Part shown: one piece after another, positions 17,845 through 25,762 of the stretch
How the letters are laid out: each line of letters opens with the position of its first letter
Numbering within the stretch: position 1 is the first letter of the stretch
Assembly (NCBI GenBank): GCA_002110465.1
Contig: NEED01000008.1
Span: forward strand, 62,001 to 126,000
Reading direction: 5' to 3'
DNA from: an unicellular cyanobacterium SU2
GTDB taxonomy: Bacteria > Cyanobacteriota > Cyanobacteriia > Cyanobacteriales > Microcystaceae
Length of the DNA: 64,000 nucleotides
The notes under the pieces: model-generated
Told to the model about the DNA's origin: nothing
What the model saw: only the letters and a program-made list of their open reading frames with translations
Databases searched by the model: none
Position numbers and translations under genes: made by a program

Positions 17845-19635
17845 TTATTTGTTCTCATTTTTCTTGAATAAATCTCCTAAAGATTCCAATCGAAATCCTG
17901 GTGCTTTGTAATCTTCGGGAAGATAATTCGCTGGAATAGTTATCTGATGACCATCGCGCACGGCTGAATAGTGAGGGGAAAGAATTTCAATATCTGCTTC
18001 GTTACATTTATCTTGAATATTTTGATGAAGTTGAGAATAAATAATTCCCATTTTTTCAGGAGTCGTCGTAAAAACTTTTAACGTATAACTTACATAGAAA
18101 TCATCTAAGCTAGTTTGTAAAACAAAAGGTTCAGGCTCTTTTGCAATCCCTTCACTAGCATTAGCTGCATCGATTAATATAGCATGAACTTTTCGCCAAG
18201 GAACATCGTAACCTAAAGTAATCGTTGTTTTTAGAATTAGGGGGTTTTTCGTATCCCGCATGACTGAGTTATAGTTAGTAATATCGCTAACTAATAAAGT
18301 CGCATTAGGAATTGTAATTATTTCATTGTCAGGGGTGATGATTCTAGTAGAAAGCATTGTTTTTTCAATCACTCGACCCGTTTTGTCATTAACATTAATG
18401 ATATCATTTACCTGGAAAGAACGATTATAAATCAAAACAATTCCACTAATTATATTACCAATAATAGTACTTGAACCAAGAGTAAATAATGCCCCAGCAA
18501 AGAGTGAGATTCCTTGAAATCCAGCAGAATCTGAAGCGGGTAAGTAGGGAAAAATTAAAACTGCTGCTAATCCTAAAATTATCAAAACAGTAATATTATG
18601 AGTTGGATCTGCCCACTCTGGATAAAATCCATTAATACGAATTGCCCCCCTAGAAATACCAAGAAAGAAAAGTCGAGAAAAGCGAATTGAATAGTAAGCA
18701 AATATGCCAATAACTGCAATAATGAATAAGTTAGGTATATATCCAATAATACCGTTGACAACTAGATTAATTGCTGACCAAAAGTATTGTAGCAGTTTAA
18801 TAGAAAGAGGTTGAGTCCAAGGAAAATAACTTAAAACAAGTGGTATATAGATATAAAAAAGTAAGATAATGAGGAAACCCCGAATAATTTTAAAGGATGT
18901 GGCAATAATTTGAGCAAGTTGACGACCTGATAAAAATTGTAATCCTTGTAATCGAACTGATCGTAATCTTTCCTGTTGTAATCTTCTGATTCGATCAAAG
19001 ATCTTTGGGAGAACTTTATTTAATAACCACCAAGCAATAATAGCAATAGTAGTAGCAATTAAAGCTTTAATAATGCCCCAAATAATAGATTGTTGGGTTC
19101 TTGATTCCCGAAATTCAATAATGCCTTCTTCTATTTGTTTGAGTCGTTCATTACCTAACTCAGAAAAGGGTAAGTTTTCCGCTTCTGCATCTTCCTCTGT
19201 AAAAGTACCAATCAACGAATTATCAGCTTTAATCAATTTTAATTCTTTGTAATCTACCACCTTCAGAGAGTCAGGATAAATTCTTGGTTCTTGAGCAATT
19301 TCCTTAATCCTCTCACTCATATCTTTCGCCCTTTCTTTTGGAGAAATTTCTCCTAATTCTGTCTTAATTATAAAGAGAGTTTTTCCATCTAATAAAACGG
19401 GAGCTTCTTCTACCTCAGTGACTTTTTCCTTGTCACTTTCATCTGTTTTTTCTTCGATATTATTCTGAATATTTTCTTGATTTTCTGTAGAATCTTGAGC
19501 TAAGATTATAGAATAAAGGTTAGGAGGGTTTATAGAATTAAAAAATAAATCTTGGAACTGACCATGAGGGATAATTGTTATAGTTAACACCCCAAGAAAA
19601 AAAAAAGTCAAGATAATTTTTGACGGTAAATTCAC
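17845..19635 (-). CDS. MscS-family mechanosensitive channel with periplasmic domain
   Basis: I place the start at GTG 19635, not at an upstream in-frame TTG (19734), because AGGAG lies nine bases before it and the protein then begins with a clean signal peptide (NLPSKIILTFFFLGVLTITI). It has an acidic periplasmic segment, then about five membrane spans, then the MscS core: SLFAGALFTLGSSTIIGNII pore region, VNDIINVNDKTGRVIEKTML beta domain and IPNATLL. About 597 residues. It converges with the ketoacyl synthase gene, ten bases away. Confidence 0.88.
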   Translation of the reverse strand: MNLPSKIILTFFFLGVLTITIIPHGQFQDLFFNSINPPNLYSIILAQDSTENQENIQNNIEEKTDESDKEKVTEVEEAPVLLDGKTLFIIKTELGEISPKERAKDMSERIKEIAQEPRIYPDSLKVVDYKELKLIKADNSLIGTFTEEDAEAENLPFSELGNERLKQIEEGIIEFRESRTQQSIIWGIIKALIATTIAIIAWWLLNKVLPKIFDRIRRLQQERLRSVRLQGLQFLSGRQLAQIIATSFKIIRGFLIILLFYIYIPLVLSYFPWTQPLSIKLLQYFWSAINLVVNGIIGYIPNLFIIAVIGIFAYYSIRFSRLFFLGISRGAIRINGFYPEWADPTHNITVLIILGLAAVLIFPYLPASDSAGFQGISLFAGALFTLGSSTIIGNIISGIVLIYNRSFQVNDIINVNDKTGRVIEKTMLSTRIITPDNEIITIPNATLLVSDITNYNSVMRDTKNPLILKTTITLGYDVPWRKVHAILIDAANASEGIAKEPEPFVLQTSLDDFYVSYTLKVFTTTPEKMGIIYSQLHQNIQDKCNEADIEILSPHYSAVRDGHQITIPANYLPEDYKAPGFRLESLGDLFKKNENK

Positions 19636-19853
19636 AATTTTTGTTCTCCTATCCTGTACTCGTATGCAAGCCAAAAAAATCAAATTTTTTCTCTGTAAAG
19701 GGATTTTATCATCCCTATTATCGAAGAAAATCAATTACACTATTTTTCTTAAGTTTTTACTTCATTGATATCTTATTTTAGATTGCTCATCATCAATTAT
19801 TGGCGACATTAGGATAAATACTAGGGGTCAACGTTCATCGACCCCTAACGATA

Positions 19854-21782
19854 CTAATTTTCTTCAGAGGTTGAGGTTGTTTTCTCGGATTTTTGTGCTT
19901 TGTTTTCCTGCTTTTCTTCGTTTACGCCTTCTTGTTCTTTTTTGAATTCAGCTAACAAATTAGCCACCTTTTGTTTGATTTTGTAATGTTTTGCTACCCC
20001 TTCATAGGCGTAACGGTTGAAATTATTCCGCACGATCGCCGTCTCAAGATATTTTACGCGATCGCTCGTATCGGGGTGAGAAGACAACCAAGCAGGAGGA
20101 CGGTTCTTGTGTTCTTCATCGATGATCACCATTAAATTCCTCATCCCATCAGCAGCATAACCCTTAGCAGCTAGTAACCGTGTTCCAAATATATCCGCCT
20201 GTTCTTCCATTTCCCGACTGTAGTTAAGGACAATGAGATTTCCTGCTAGTCCCCCCACATAGGGAACATATTGAACCACACTACTGGCTAATGAGCCTTG
20301 AGTCATCTGTTGAAAACCGTGAGACAGGACGGTGTGGGCTAATTCGTGGGCAATTAACCCGGCAATTTCTGCTTCCGAGTTGGTTTTAGCGATCGCCCCT
20401 GCATTAATAAAAATCTTACCTCCAGGTAAAGCAAAGGCGTTGATGTTTTCATCCATCACAATATAAAATTCATACTCAAACTCATCCCGTCCTGCTACAG
20501 AAGCTAATTTTTGGCCAATGTTATTGATGTATTGATGCACTTCGGGATCTTCGACTAAGGTTAATTGATTTTTCAACCCTTTGACATAATTTTCTCCAAT
20601 AACCGCTTCTCCTTGCATTAATAGATAGGTAACTTCTAAGGTGGACAGAGGAGCAAAAACATTCCCCATTAAAGCTACCCCAATGCCGCCCATAATGGCA
20701 TTTCCTACTACATTCCAGGTCATTTTTTCTCGTAATTTACCCTGGTAGCGAGCTAAATTGTGATCAGCTAATTCCTTAAATTCGGGGGCGCGAAAGTGAT
20801 CTTGATTAAATAAGAAAAATTGACGGGCAGTTAAGGAGGCGGTCAACCAATTTTCCGCTTCTTCATCAGCTTCAATTTTGGCTGCCACTAATGAAGCTTC
20901 ATTAGGATAGAGAGTGGCCGCATTGTGTAGCACTTTTAGAGCTTTTTCTGGCTTTTCCTCGGCTTCGAGAACTCTAGCATAATGAATATGGCCAGGAATA
21001 AATTCAGGATGTTTTTCTGTTAAAAGTTGCAATGCACTTAATTTTTTACTTTTATAAATAGGATTGCCGTCTAAACTTTCTTGATAGAGTCGCCAATAAA
21101 CACCTCCCCCAGGTAATAAATACTCCGCTTCATAAACGGGTTCAGGGATAATTTCTCGGTTAACTTCCTTTTCCGCTTCAAATGGCTCTTTAATCTCTCG
21201 ATAAAACCGTTCAGCGAGTAAAGTGTCTCCACAACGATAGAGATGATCAGCTTTGGCTAGGGTTTTATAACGGTCAATTTCTTCGGGTGAGGGGGGGGTT
21301 TCGGAAGTTTCTTCGGTTTTTTCTGTTGCGTCCCCTTCTGGTTCGGAGTTAGGTTGAGGGGGGGTTTTGTTGATGGTAATCACTTCATCTAAGGGAGAGG
21401 AATTATCTGCGGTTTTTTGAGCGACAGTTTCTTCTTCCGTTTGCGGTTGAGTAGGAAAGGCGAATTCAGGGAAAGATCCTTCACAACTGGCGTTAGTTGT
21501 CTCTTCTTGGACGGTAGATGCTTCTGAGTCAGGTTCGGGTGGAGGTTCAGGGGCTTTTTTGCCTTTCGGTTTTTTTGGTGAGGCGATCGCTTCAGAAACC
21601 AGCTCCTGTTGAAATTTAGGTTCAAGCAACAAATTTTTTCGAGAAAAAGAAGGAGAATCGTCTAACTCAATCCCTGCTAGTTGAAACCTTTGTGAGGTTA
21701 AAGGGGTTTCTTGGGCGACTACTGTCGAAGTGGGTATAGCCATACCCATCATCATTAGGCAAATATACCAGCGCACATTCAT
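19854..21782 (-). CDS. M48-family zinc metalloprotease with helical-repeat region
   Basis: 642 residues. It has a signal peptide (MNVRWYICLMMMGMAIPTST), a low-complexity Pro/Glu/Thr-rich periplasmic linker up to about residue 165, a TPR-like helical region (about 170-330), then the peptidase M48 domain with GKIFINAGAIAKTNSEAEIA, HEXXH as HELAHTVLSHG and the third ligand region YSREMEEQADIFGTRLL. BepA-type proteases combine M48 with TPR and act in outer-membrane protein quality control; here the TPR-like part precedes the protease. The C-terminal tail is Glu/Lys rich. Confidence 0.85.
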   Translation of the reverse strand: MNVRWYICLMMMGMAIPTSTVVAQETPLTSQRFQLAGIELDDSPSFSRKNLLLEPKFQQELVSEAIASPKKPKGKKAPEPPPEPDSEASTVQEETTNASCEGSFPEFAFPTQPQTEEETVAQKTADNSSPLDEVITINKTPPQPNSEPEGDATEKTEETSETPPSPEEIDRYKTLAKADHLYRCGDTLLAERFYREIKEPFEAEKEVNREIIPEPVYEAEYLLPGGGVYWRLYQESLDGNPIYKSKKLSALQLLTEKHPEFIPGHIHYARVLEAEEKPEKALKVLHNAATLYPNEASLVAAKIEADEEAENWLTASLTARQFFLFNQDHFRAPEFKELADHNLARYQGKLREKMTWNVVGNAIMGGIGVALMGNVFAPLSTLEVTYLLMQGEAVIGENYVKGLKNQLTLVEDPEVHQYINNIGQKLASVAGRDEFEYEFYIVMDENINAFALPGGKIFINAGAIAKTNSEAEIAGLIAHELAHTVLSHGFQQMTQGSLASSVVQYVPYVGGLAGNLIVLNYSREMEEQADIFGTRLLAAKGYAADGMRNLMVIIDEEHKNRPPAWLSSHPDTSDRVKYLETAIVRNNFNRYAYEGVAKHYKIKQKVANLLAEFKKEQEGVNEEKQENKAQKSEKTTSTSEEN

Positions 21783-22124
21783 CAGAATACCTTTTTAGTT
21801 AAACAGCTATATATTAGAAATATTCTAGAATTTTTCTTTAATAATCACTATAAATAAAATATTAATTGGGCATGATATCCCTTCTTATCTGACCGTCTCA
21901 TATTACTTAACAAAACAACACATAAATAATTAACAAGACGAATTCTGGTAATTTGCAGTGGTAGTAATATAAATTGTTCAAAAGATGTTATGATTAAAGC
22001 TGAGTCTGAAGGATTCGGTAGCAGAGTAAGTTATTACGATTGACAGGTTTTTTTCCGTTAAGCATCAATACAGTTCTCTCCGAAATCTCAATCTCTACAA
22101 GTCAAATAGCAACAGAAACAATTT

Positions 22125-22400
22125 ATGTCAATTTACGTAGGAAACCTCTCTTATGAGGTCACAGAAGCTGATCTTAGTTCTGTATTTGCAGAATATGGTG
22201 CAGTAAAGCGCGTTTACGTCCCTACAGACCGAGAAACAGGTCGCCCCAGAGGATTTGCCTTTGTGGAAATGGATACAGAAGCGCAAGAATCTAACGCCAT
22301 TGACACCCTAGATGGTGCAGAGTGGATGGGACGCTCAATGAAAGTTAATCAAGCTCGTCCTCGTGAAAATAGCGGTGGTGGTCGTAGAAATAGCTTTTAA
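22125..22400 (+). CDS. Cyanobacterial RRM-type RNA-binding protein (Rbp)
   Basis: 91 residues: one RNA-recognition motif with RNP2 (IYVGNLSYEV) and RNP1 (RGFAFVEM), then a short Gly-rich tail (ENSGGGRRNSF). Cyanobacterial Rbp proteins are cytosolic, often cold-induced, and bind mRNA. The 342-base region upstream (from 21783) holds no other gene; a long untranslated leader is usual for this family and plausible here, although I cannot place the promoter. A terminator follows at 22456-22492. Confidence 0.93.
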   Translation: MSIYVGNLSYEVTEADLSSVFAEYGAVKRVYVPTDRETGRPRGFAFVEMDTEAQESNAIDTLDGAEWMGRSMKVNQARPRENSGGGRRNSF

Positions 22401-22455
22401 TTAAATCTATTGGGACTTTATTGGTTTATCCTTAATTAAACCTTAAATTGTGAGT

Positions 22456-22492
22456 AAGAGATTCATCTATCAGAGGTGAGTCTCTTCTTTTT
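22456..22492 (+). terminator. Terminator after the rbp gene
   Basis: Stem AAGAGATTCA / TGAGTCTCTT with an 11-base loop, followed by CTTTTT. Confidence 0.75.
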
Positions 22493-22570
22493 AGTGTTTA
22501 ACCTGAGATCGGGAGTCTCTTAGAGACGGTTTCTAAATAAAATGTTAAGCTAAATGTCTTAGGATTGGTG

Positions 22571-22596
22571 GTTTGTAGTAAACTCTTTAAACTTAA
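22571..22596 (+). repeat. Degenerate dispersed repeat copy
   Basis: GTTTGTAGTAAACTCTTTAA followed by ACTTA. The flank TCTTAGGATTGGTGGTTTGTAG resembles that of the copy near 37565-37622. Confidence 0.5.
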
Positions 22597-22627
22597 CCCC
22601 AATTTAGATTGACAATTTTTCTAATCT

Positions 22628-23677
22628 ATGAATTCTACTTCATCTTCTCAAGCCAATCTTCCCCTAAAAGGATTACAAAATTTCTTAACAAGTGAAACAA
22701 CACTCTATGTTATCAAACGAATTTTACAAGGGCTTTTAACCTTGTTATTAGCGTCTTTTCTAAGTTTTATAATCATTCAAATTGCCCCAGGAAATTATCT
22801 CGATACTCTCAAACAAGATCCCAATATTTCTGCCGAAACTCTAGCTAGTTTAACCGAACGTTTTGGGTTAGATAAACCTTGGTATGAACAGTACAGAAAA
22901 TGGCTTTTACAAGTAGTGACTCGTCTGGATTTTGGAGAAAGCTTTGTCTTTAATCGTTCTGTTTCTTCTCTATTAGGTGAGCGAATTCCAGCAACCTTAT
23001 TATTGGCAATTTCTTCGATTATTTTAACTTGGTTAATTGCTTTACCTCTTGGGATATTAAGTGCGGTTAAACAAAGTAGTATAATTGATAAAATTTTGCG
23101 GGTAATTAGTTATTTAGGACAAGGATTTCCAAGTTTTATTACAGCATTATTATTATTAATTGTTGCTCAAAATGTTTCACCCATTTTACCGGTGGGAGAT
23201 ATGACCAGTTTAAATCATCGAGAACTATCTCCTATTGGTAAAATACTTGATATTGGGTGGCACATGATTTTACCAACCATTGCTTTAAGTATTACCAGTT
23301 TTGCTGGCTTAATGCGTTTGATGCGGGGACAAATGTTAGATGTAATGCGACAAGACTATATTCAAACCGCAAGGGCTAAAGGATTACCAGAAGATAAAGT
23401 TATTTATGTTCATGCGTTACGCAATGCGATTAACCCTTTAATTACCTTACTCGGATTTGAATTTGCGAGTTTATTGGGGGGGTCATTTATTGCAGAATTT
23501 TTCTTTAATTGGCCAGGGTTAGGACGGTTGATTTTAGGGGCTGTTCAAGCACAAGATCTTTACCTAGTGATGGGAAGTTTAACGATGGGAGCAACCATGT
23601 TAATTGTGGGTAATTTATTAGCTGATTTATTACTCAAAGCCGTTGATCCTCGCATCAAATTAGAAAATTTAAAATAA
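22628..23677 (+). CDS. ABC transporter permease, DppB/OppB family
   Basis: 349 residues with about six membrane spans. N-terminal hallmark region LTLLLASFLSFIIIQIAPGN, then FGLDKPWYEQYRKWL, and the EAA loop DYIQTARAKGLPEDKVIYVH (about residues 247-266), typical of peptide/nickel permeases. No ATPase, second permease or binding protein lies beside it, so the rest of the transporter must be encoded elsewhere. A 96-residue conserved-looking protein follows after nine bases. Confidence 0.88.
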   Translation: MNSTSSSQANLPLKGLQNFLTSETTLYVIKRILQGLLTLLLASFLSFIIIQIAPGNYLDTLKQDPNISAETLASLTERFGLDKPWYEQYRKWLLQVVTRLDFGESFVFNRSVSSLLGERIPATLLLAISSIILTWLIALPLGILSAVKQSSIIDKILRVISYLGQGFPSFITALLLLIVAQNVSPILPVGDMTSLNHRELSPIGKILDIGWHMILPTIALSITSFAGLMRLMRGQMLDVMRQDYIQTARAKGLPEDKVIYVHALRNAINPLITLLGFEFASLLGGSFIAEFFFNWPGLGRLILGAVQAQDLYLVMGSLTMGATMLIVGNLLADLLLKAVDPRIKLENLK

Positions 23678-23686
23678 TCATCAATA

Positions 23687-23977
23687 ATGTTATCTCAAGT
23701 TCACTATTTAATCCGTTCTAAAACTGATGGTCAATATTTAGGAGCGCGACTACCTCAAGAAAATACCGAAAAGATTGACCGTTATTTATTACTTTTTAAG
23801 GAGCATTTTGAGGCTTTAAGTTATCTGAATACTCATGGTTCAGGAGTAAGCGATCGCTTTTGCGTTGAATCAATTCCAGGGACACAATTAAAAGGAATTC
23901 TGCAACGTTGGGATTTTCAAGGAATCGGATTAGTTCAAGATGCTTTAATTCCTAAAATTGAATTTTTATCTCTATAG
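23687..23977 (+). CDS. Small hypothetical protein downstream of permease
   Basis: 96 residues, soluble, mixed alpha/beta, beginning MLSQVHYLIRSKTDGQYLGA. It begins nine bases after the permease stop and probably shares its transcript. No motif that names a function; not recognised beyond a cyanobacterial hypothetical. The start is the first ATG in the frame. Confidence 0.65.
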   Translation: MLSQVHYLIRSKTDGQYLGARLPQENTEKIDRYLLLFKEHFEALSYLNTHGSGVSDRFCVESIPGTQLKGILQRWDFQGIGLVQDALIPKIEFLSL

Positions 23978-24209
23978 TTATAGTCGAGTCATAATAAACA
24001 CGACAGGGTAGCCAAGCTGGTAACTGGAGTTTAGACTACGAAAAAATACCACAACATTGTTTTGGGTAAAAAAAGAACGTAAATTAACTAAAAATTGAGC
24101 TTATCAGGGTTTAGACTAAAAGCTGGTGACAGGATTGGAACCCTAAGCCTAGCCTAATCTTACTCATTTAGGGGGTCTATTACTCAGTCAGACAACACTT
24201 AGTTATCTG
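23978..24209. other. Gene-free stretch with a permuted short repeat
   Basis: No ORF of note. AAGCTGGT and GTTTAGACTA each occur twice: near 24016-24040 in the order AAGCTGGT then GTTTAGACTA, and near 24109-24130 in the order GTTTAGACTA then AAGCTGGT. The string AGCCAAGCTGGTAA resembles a tRNA D-arm box, but no tRNA folds around it. Confidence 0.4.
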
Positions 24210-24654
24210 GGTAGTGTATTATAAGTAGTAAAAGTCGAATTTTTGCCTAAGTTTCTATTAGGATAAGAAAAAGATGTGAAAAAGGTTTTCAAATCTGGGA
24301 TAATTATTGATAGTTTAGAGAGAATTTTTAATGACTCAGTAAAAAATTTAATAATGGATAACGACTATTCCTTAACTTCTCGTCCACCTTGTCCCTCTTG
24401 CGGTTCAACCCAAATTTTGAAAAATGGAAGTACACATCCACCACTATCCTAGTACAAAGAAAAGTGGTGAAACAACGAAAATTGAAAGGTTAAATAATAC
24501 GTTGAGACCCCGTTGTTCTCGTCTAGTCAGAAAAAGCCTATCATTTTCTCGAAACTTTTTCAATCATGAAGGGGCAATCCTATATTTTATTCATCATTAT
24601 AACGAGGAGATACTATCAACTTAGATGAATTTTCACTACTTAAATAACACTACC
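24210..24654 (+). mobile_element. IS1-derived, internally deleted element with inverted ends
   Basis: The ends are imperfect inverted repeats: GGTAGTGTATTATAAGTAGT on the left (24210-24229) and, read from the right end inward (24654 down), GGTAGTGTTATTTAAGTAGT. Between them lie only the N-terminal and C-terminal parts of an IS1-type transposase. About 445 bases in total, so it is non-autonomous. No clear target-site duplication is visible. The right end supplies the last codons of the small minus-strand gene at 24640-24816. Confidence 0.65.
24354..24624 (+). pseudogene. IS1-family transposase remnant (InsA and InsB ends)
   Basis: Frame 1 from ATG 24354 gives a zinc-ribbon start (RPPCPSCGSTQILKNGST) and stops at 24452, as in InsA. 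Another frame continues to 24624 with TTKIERLNNTLRPRCSRLVR and KSLSFSRNFFNHEGAILYFI, the C-terminal end typical of the IS1 InsB DDE transposase. The whole central catalytic region is missing. Confidence 0.7.
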
Positions 24655-24816
24655 TTTAAAGGAATGTTGGTCAACTTTCTCTAAAAAAGTTTCTTTTTTA
24701 TTTTCAGAAGATTCTAAGATAATGATTTTGATTTGTTTTGCTTCTAAGGATTCACTCAGTTTATCTTTTAGAATTAAGTTTCCTTGATGATAGGTTGCTT
24801 CTAGGATTTTATACAT
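24640..24816 (-). CDS. Small antitoxin-like protein with IS-derived C-terminus
   Basis: 58 residues found by translating the gap by hand: begins MYKILEATYHQGNLILKDKL and continues SESLEAKQIKIIILESSE. The opening resembles the small beta-strand antitoxins (DUF104/AF2212-like) that pair with PIN toxins. No PIN gene follows; instead the last codons (GSVI, stop) are inside the inverted end of the IS1-derived element, so the original C-terminus and any downstream partner appear to have been replaced. Could be a non-functional leftover. Confidence 0.5.
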   Translation of the reverse strand: MYKILEATYHQGNLILKDKLSESLEAKQIKIIILESSENKKETFLEKVDQHSFKGSVI

Positions 24817-24859
24817 TTTGGGTTGTCTCTATTTTTAAGGTAATTATAACGAATTAAAG

Positions 24860-24955
24860 TTATTTGTGCTTGATACTCTCCTCAATAATACTAATATCCT
24901 CCTCAGTTAACCCATATAATTCATACACTATCTCATCTATTTCTCCCTCTATTGT
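24860..24955 (-). pseudogene. C-terminal remnant of a DNA methylase/restriction enzyme
   Basis: The minus-strand frame reads KRTIEGEIDEIVYELYGLTE then EDISIIEESIKHK and stop. This DEIVYELYGLTEEDI pattern is the characteristic C-terminal end of Eco57I/TaqI-type N6-adenine methylases and related restriction enzymes. Only about 31 residues remain and no start is available. Identification rests on the motif alone. Confidence 0.4.
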
Positions 24956-25221
24956 TCTCTTTCAATTAATTCACCTTGTAGGTATTTATGTAAAATTTCT
25001 TGACTTGAATTAGCAATAGATTGACCAAGCTTTTGAGAGAGATTTTGAATTTTTTGACTATCTTCTACAGATAAAGTTACTTCTATTTTTTGCTGATTGA
25101 TTTGATGACTAGCATAGGTTTGATAACGCTTAATTTCTTGGGATAAATTTTCAACACTTTCCCATTCTTCTTTTTCAACGCTTTCTAAAAGTTCTTTTTC
25201 TTCAGGATTAAGGGAGTTCAT
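24949..25221 (-). CDS. Putative antitoxin-like small protein
   Basis: 90 residues, very acidic N-terminal helix (MNSLNPEEKELLESVEKEEW) followed by a segment EVTLSVEDSQKIQNLSQKLG and a helix that resembles a ribbon-helix-helix DNA-binding end. That architecture suits a BrnA/CopG-like antitoxin. Its ATG overlaps the stop of a very short upstream frame (25218-25271). No intact toxin accompanies it. Assignment is by architecture only. Confidence 0.5.
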   Translation of the reverse strand: MNSLNPEEKELLESVEKEEWESVENLSQEIKRYQTYASHQINQQKIEVTLSVEDSQKIQNLSQKLGQSIANSSQEILHKYLQGELIEREQ

Positions 25222-25271
25222 GATTTAATTAAAGCTTGGTATCCTTGTTGTCTAATTTCTGTTAGTTTCAC
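25218..25271 (-). pseudogene. N-terminal gene fragment
   Basis: GTG start with a strong TAGGAGGAAACC ribosome binding site upstream, coding KLTEIRQQGYQALIKS then stop, overlapping the next gene by ATGA. The strong initiation signal with only 17 codons indicates a truncated gene that may now serve as a leader peptide for the downstream antitoxin-like gene. Confidence 0.45.
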
Positions 25272-25299
25272 AGGTTTCCTCCTATAAAATATTCATTGC

Positions 25300-25572
25300 T
25301 TACTGCTGATAACCTAAAGTAAATAAAACAATACTTTCTAATTGATTTATCATAGTTAAACTTAATTTTTCTGATTTCCGACGTAAACGAGTTTTATCTA
25401 ATACTCTTAATTGATGACCTAAAGCAACTGAATCTTGATTTAACCCTCCTTCATTTTTGGGAATGAGTAAACAACTAGGTAAAGAACTTCGTCTTAAATT
25501 AGTGGTTAAAGGAATGGTAATATGTACTGTAGAACCGATCTTTTGTAATGTGTAGTTTGATTGTTGATACTT
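25300..25572 (-). pseudogene. MazF/PemK-type toxin, N-terminally truncated
   Basis: The open minus-strand frame gives VHITIPLTTNLRRSSLPSCL then LIPKNEGGLNQDSVALGHQL, RVLDKTRL and a helical C-terminus. This is the C-terminal two-thirds of a MazF/PemK mRNA interferase. The N-terminal strands with the catalytic Arg region (GEV.LV.F, RP.LV) are missing and the frame opens after a stop at 25573-25575. Between here and the methyltransferase (25580-25762) only a 32-codon minus-strand ORF (25580-25678) is seen, with no recognised function. Confidence 0.6.
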
Positions 25573-25762
25573 TCATTGTTTAAATGGTTGCCATTCTGAC
25601 TAAATTTTGTGATTTAGGATAAGATAAAACGTCTAATCTTGTACGCTCAACAGAGTCAAATTCCCCTATAGATACCATATAATAACTCTACAATAAGATT
25701 TTTTAGCTGGGTAAAACTTTTGTGATTTTTTCTTTAGTTAAGAGTATTTTTCTAGATCATAG

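Noticed and set aside
24001-24170. Possible tRNA gene
   Set aside because: AGCCAAGCTGGTAA looks like a D-arm and AGGATTGGAACCCT like a T-arm in the other direction, but no acceptor, anticodon and T-stems assemble on either strand.
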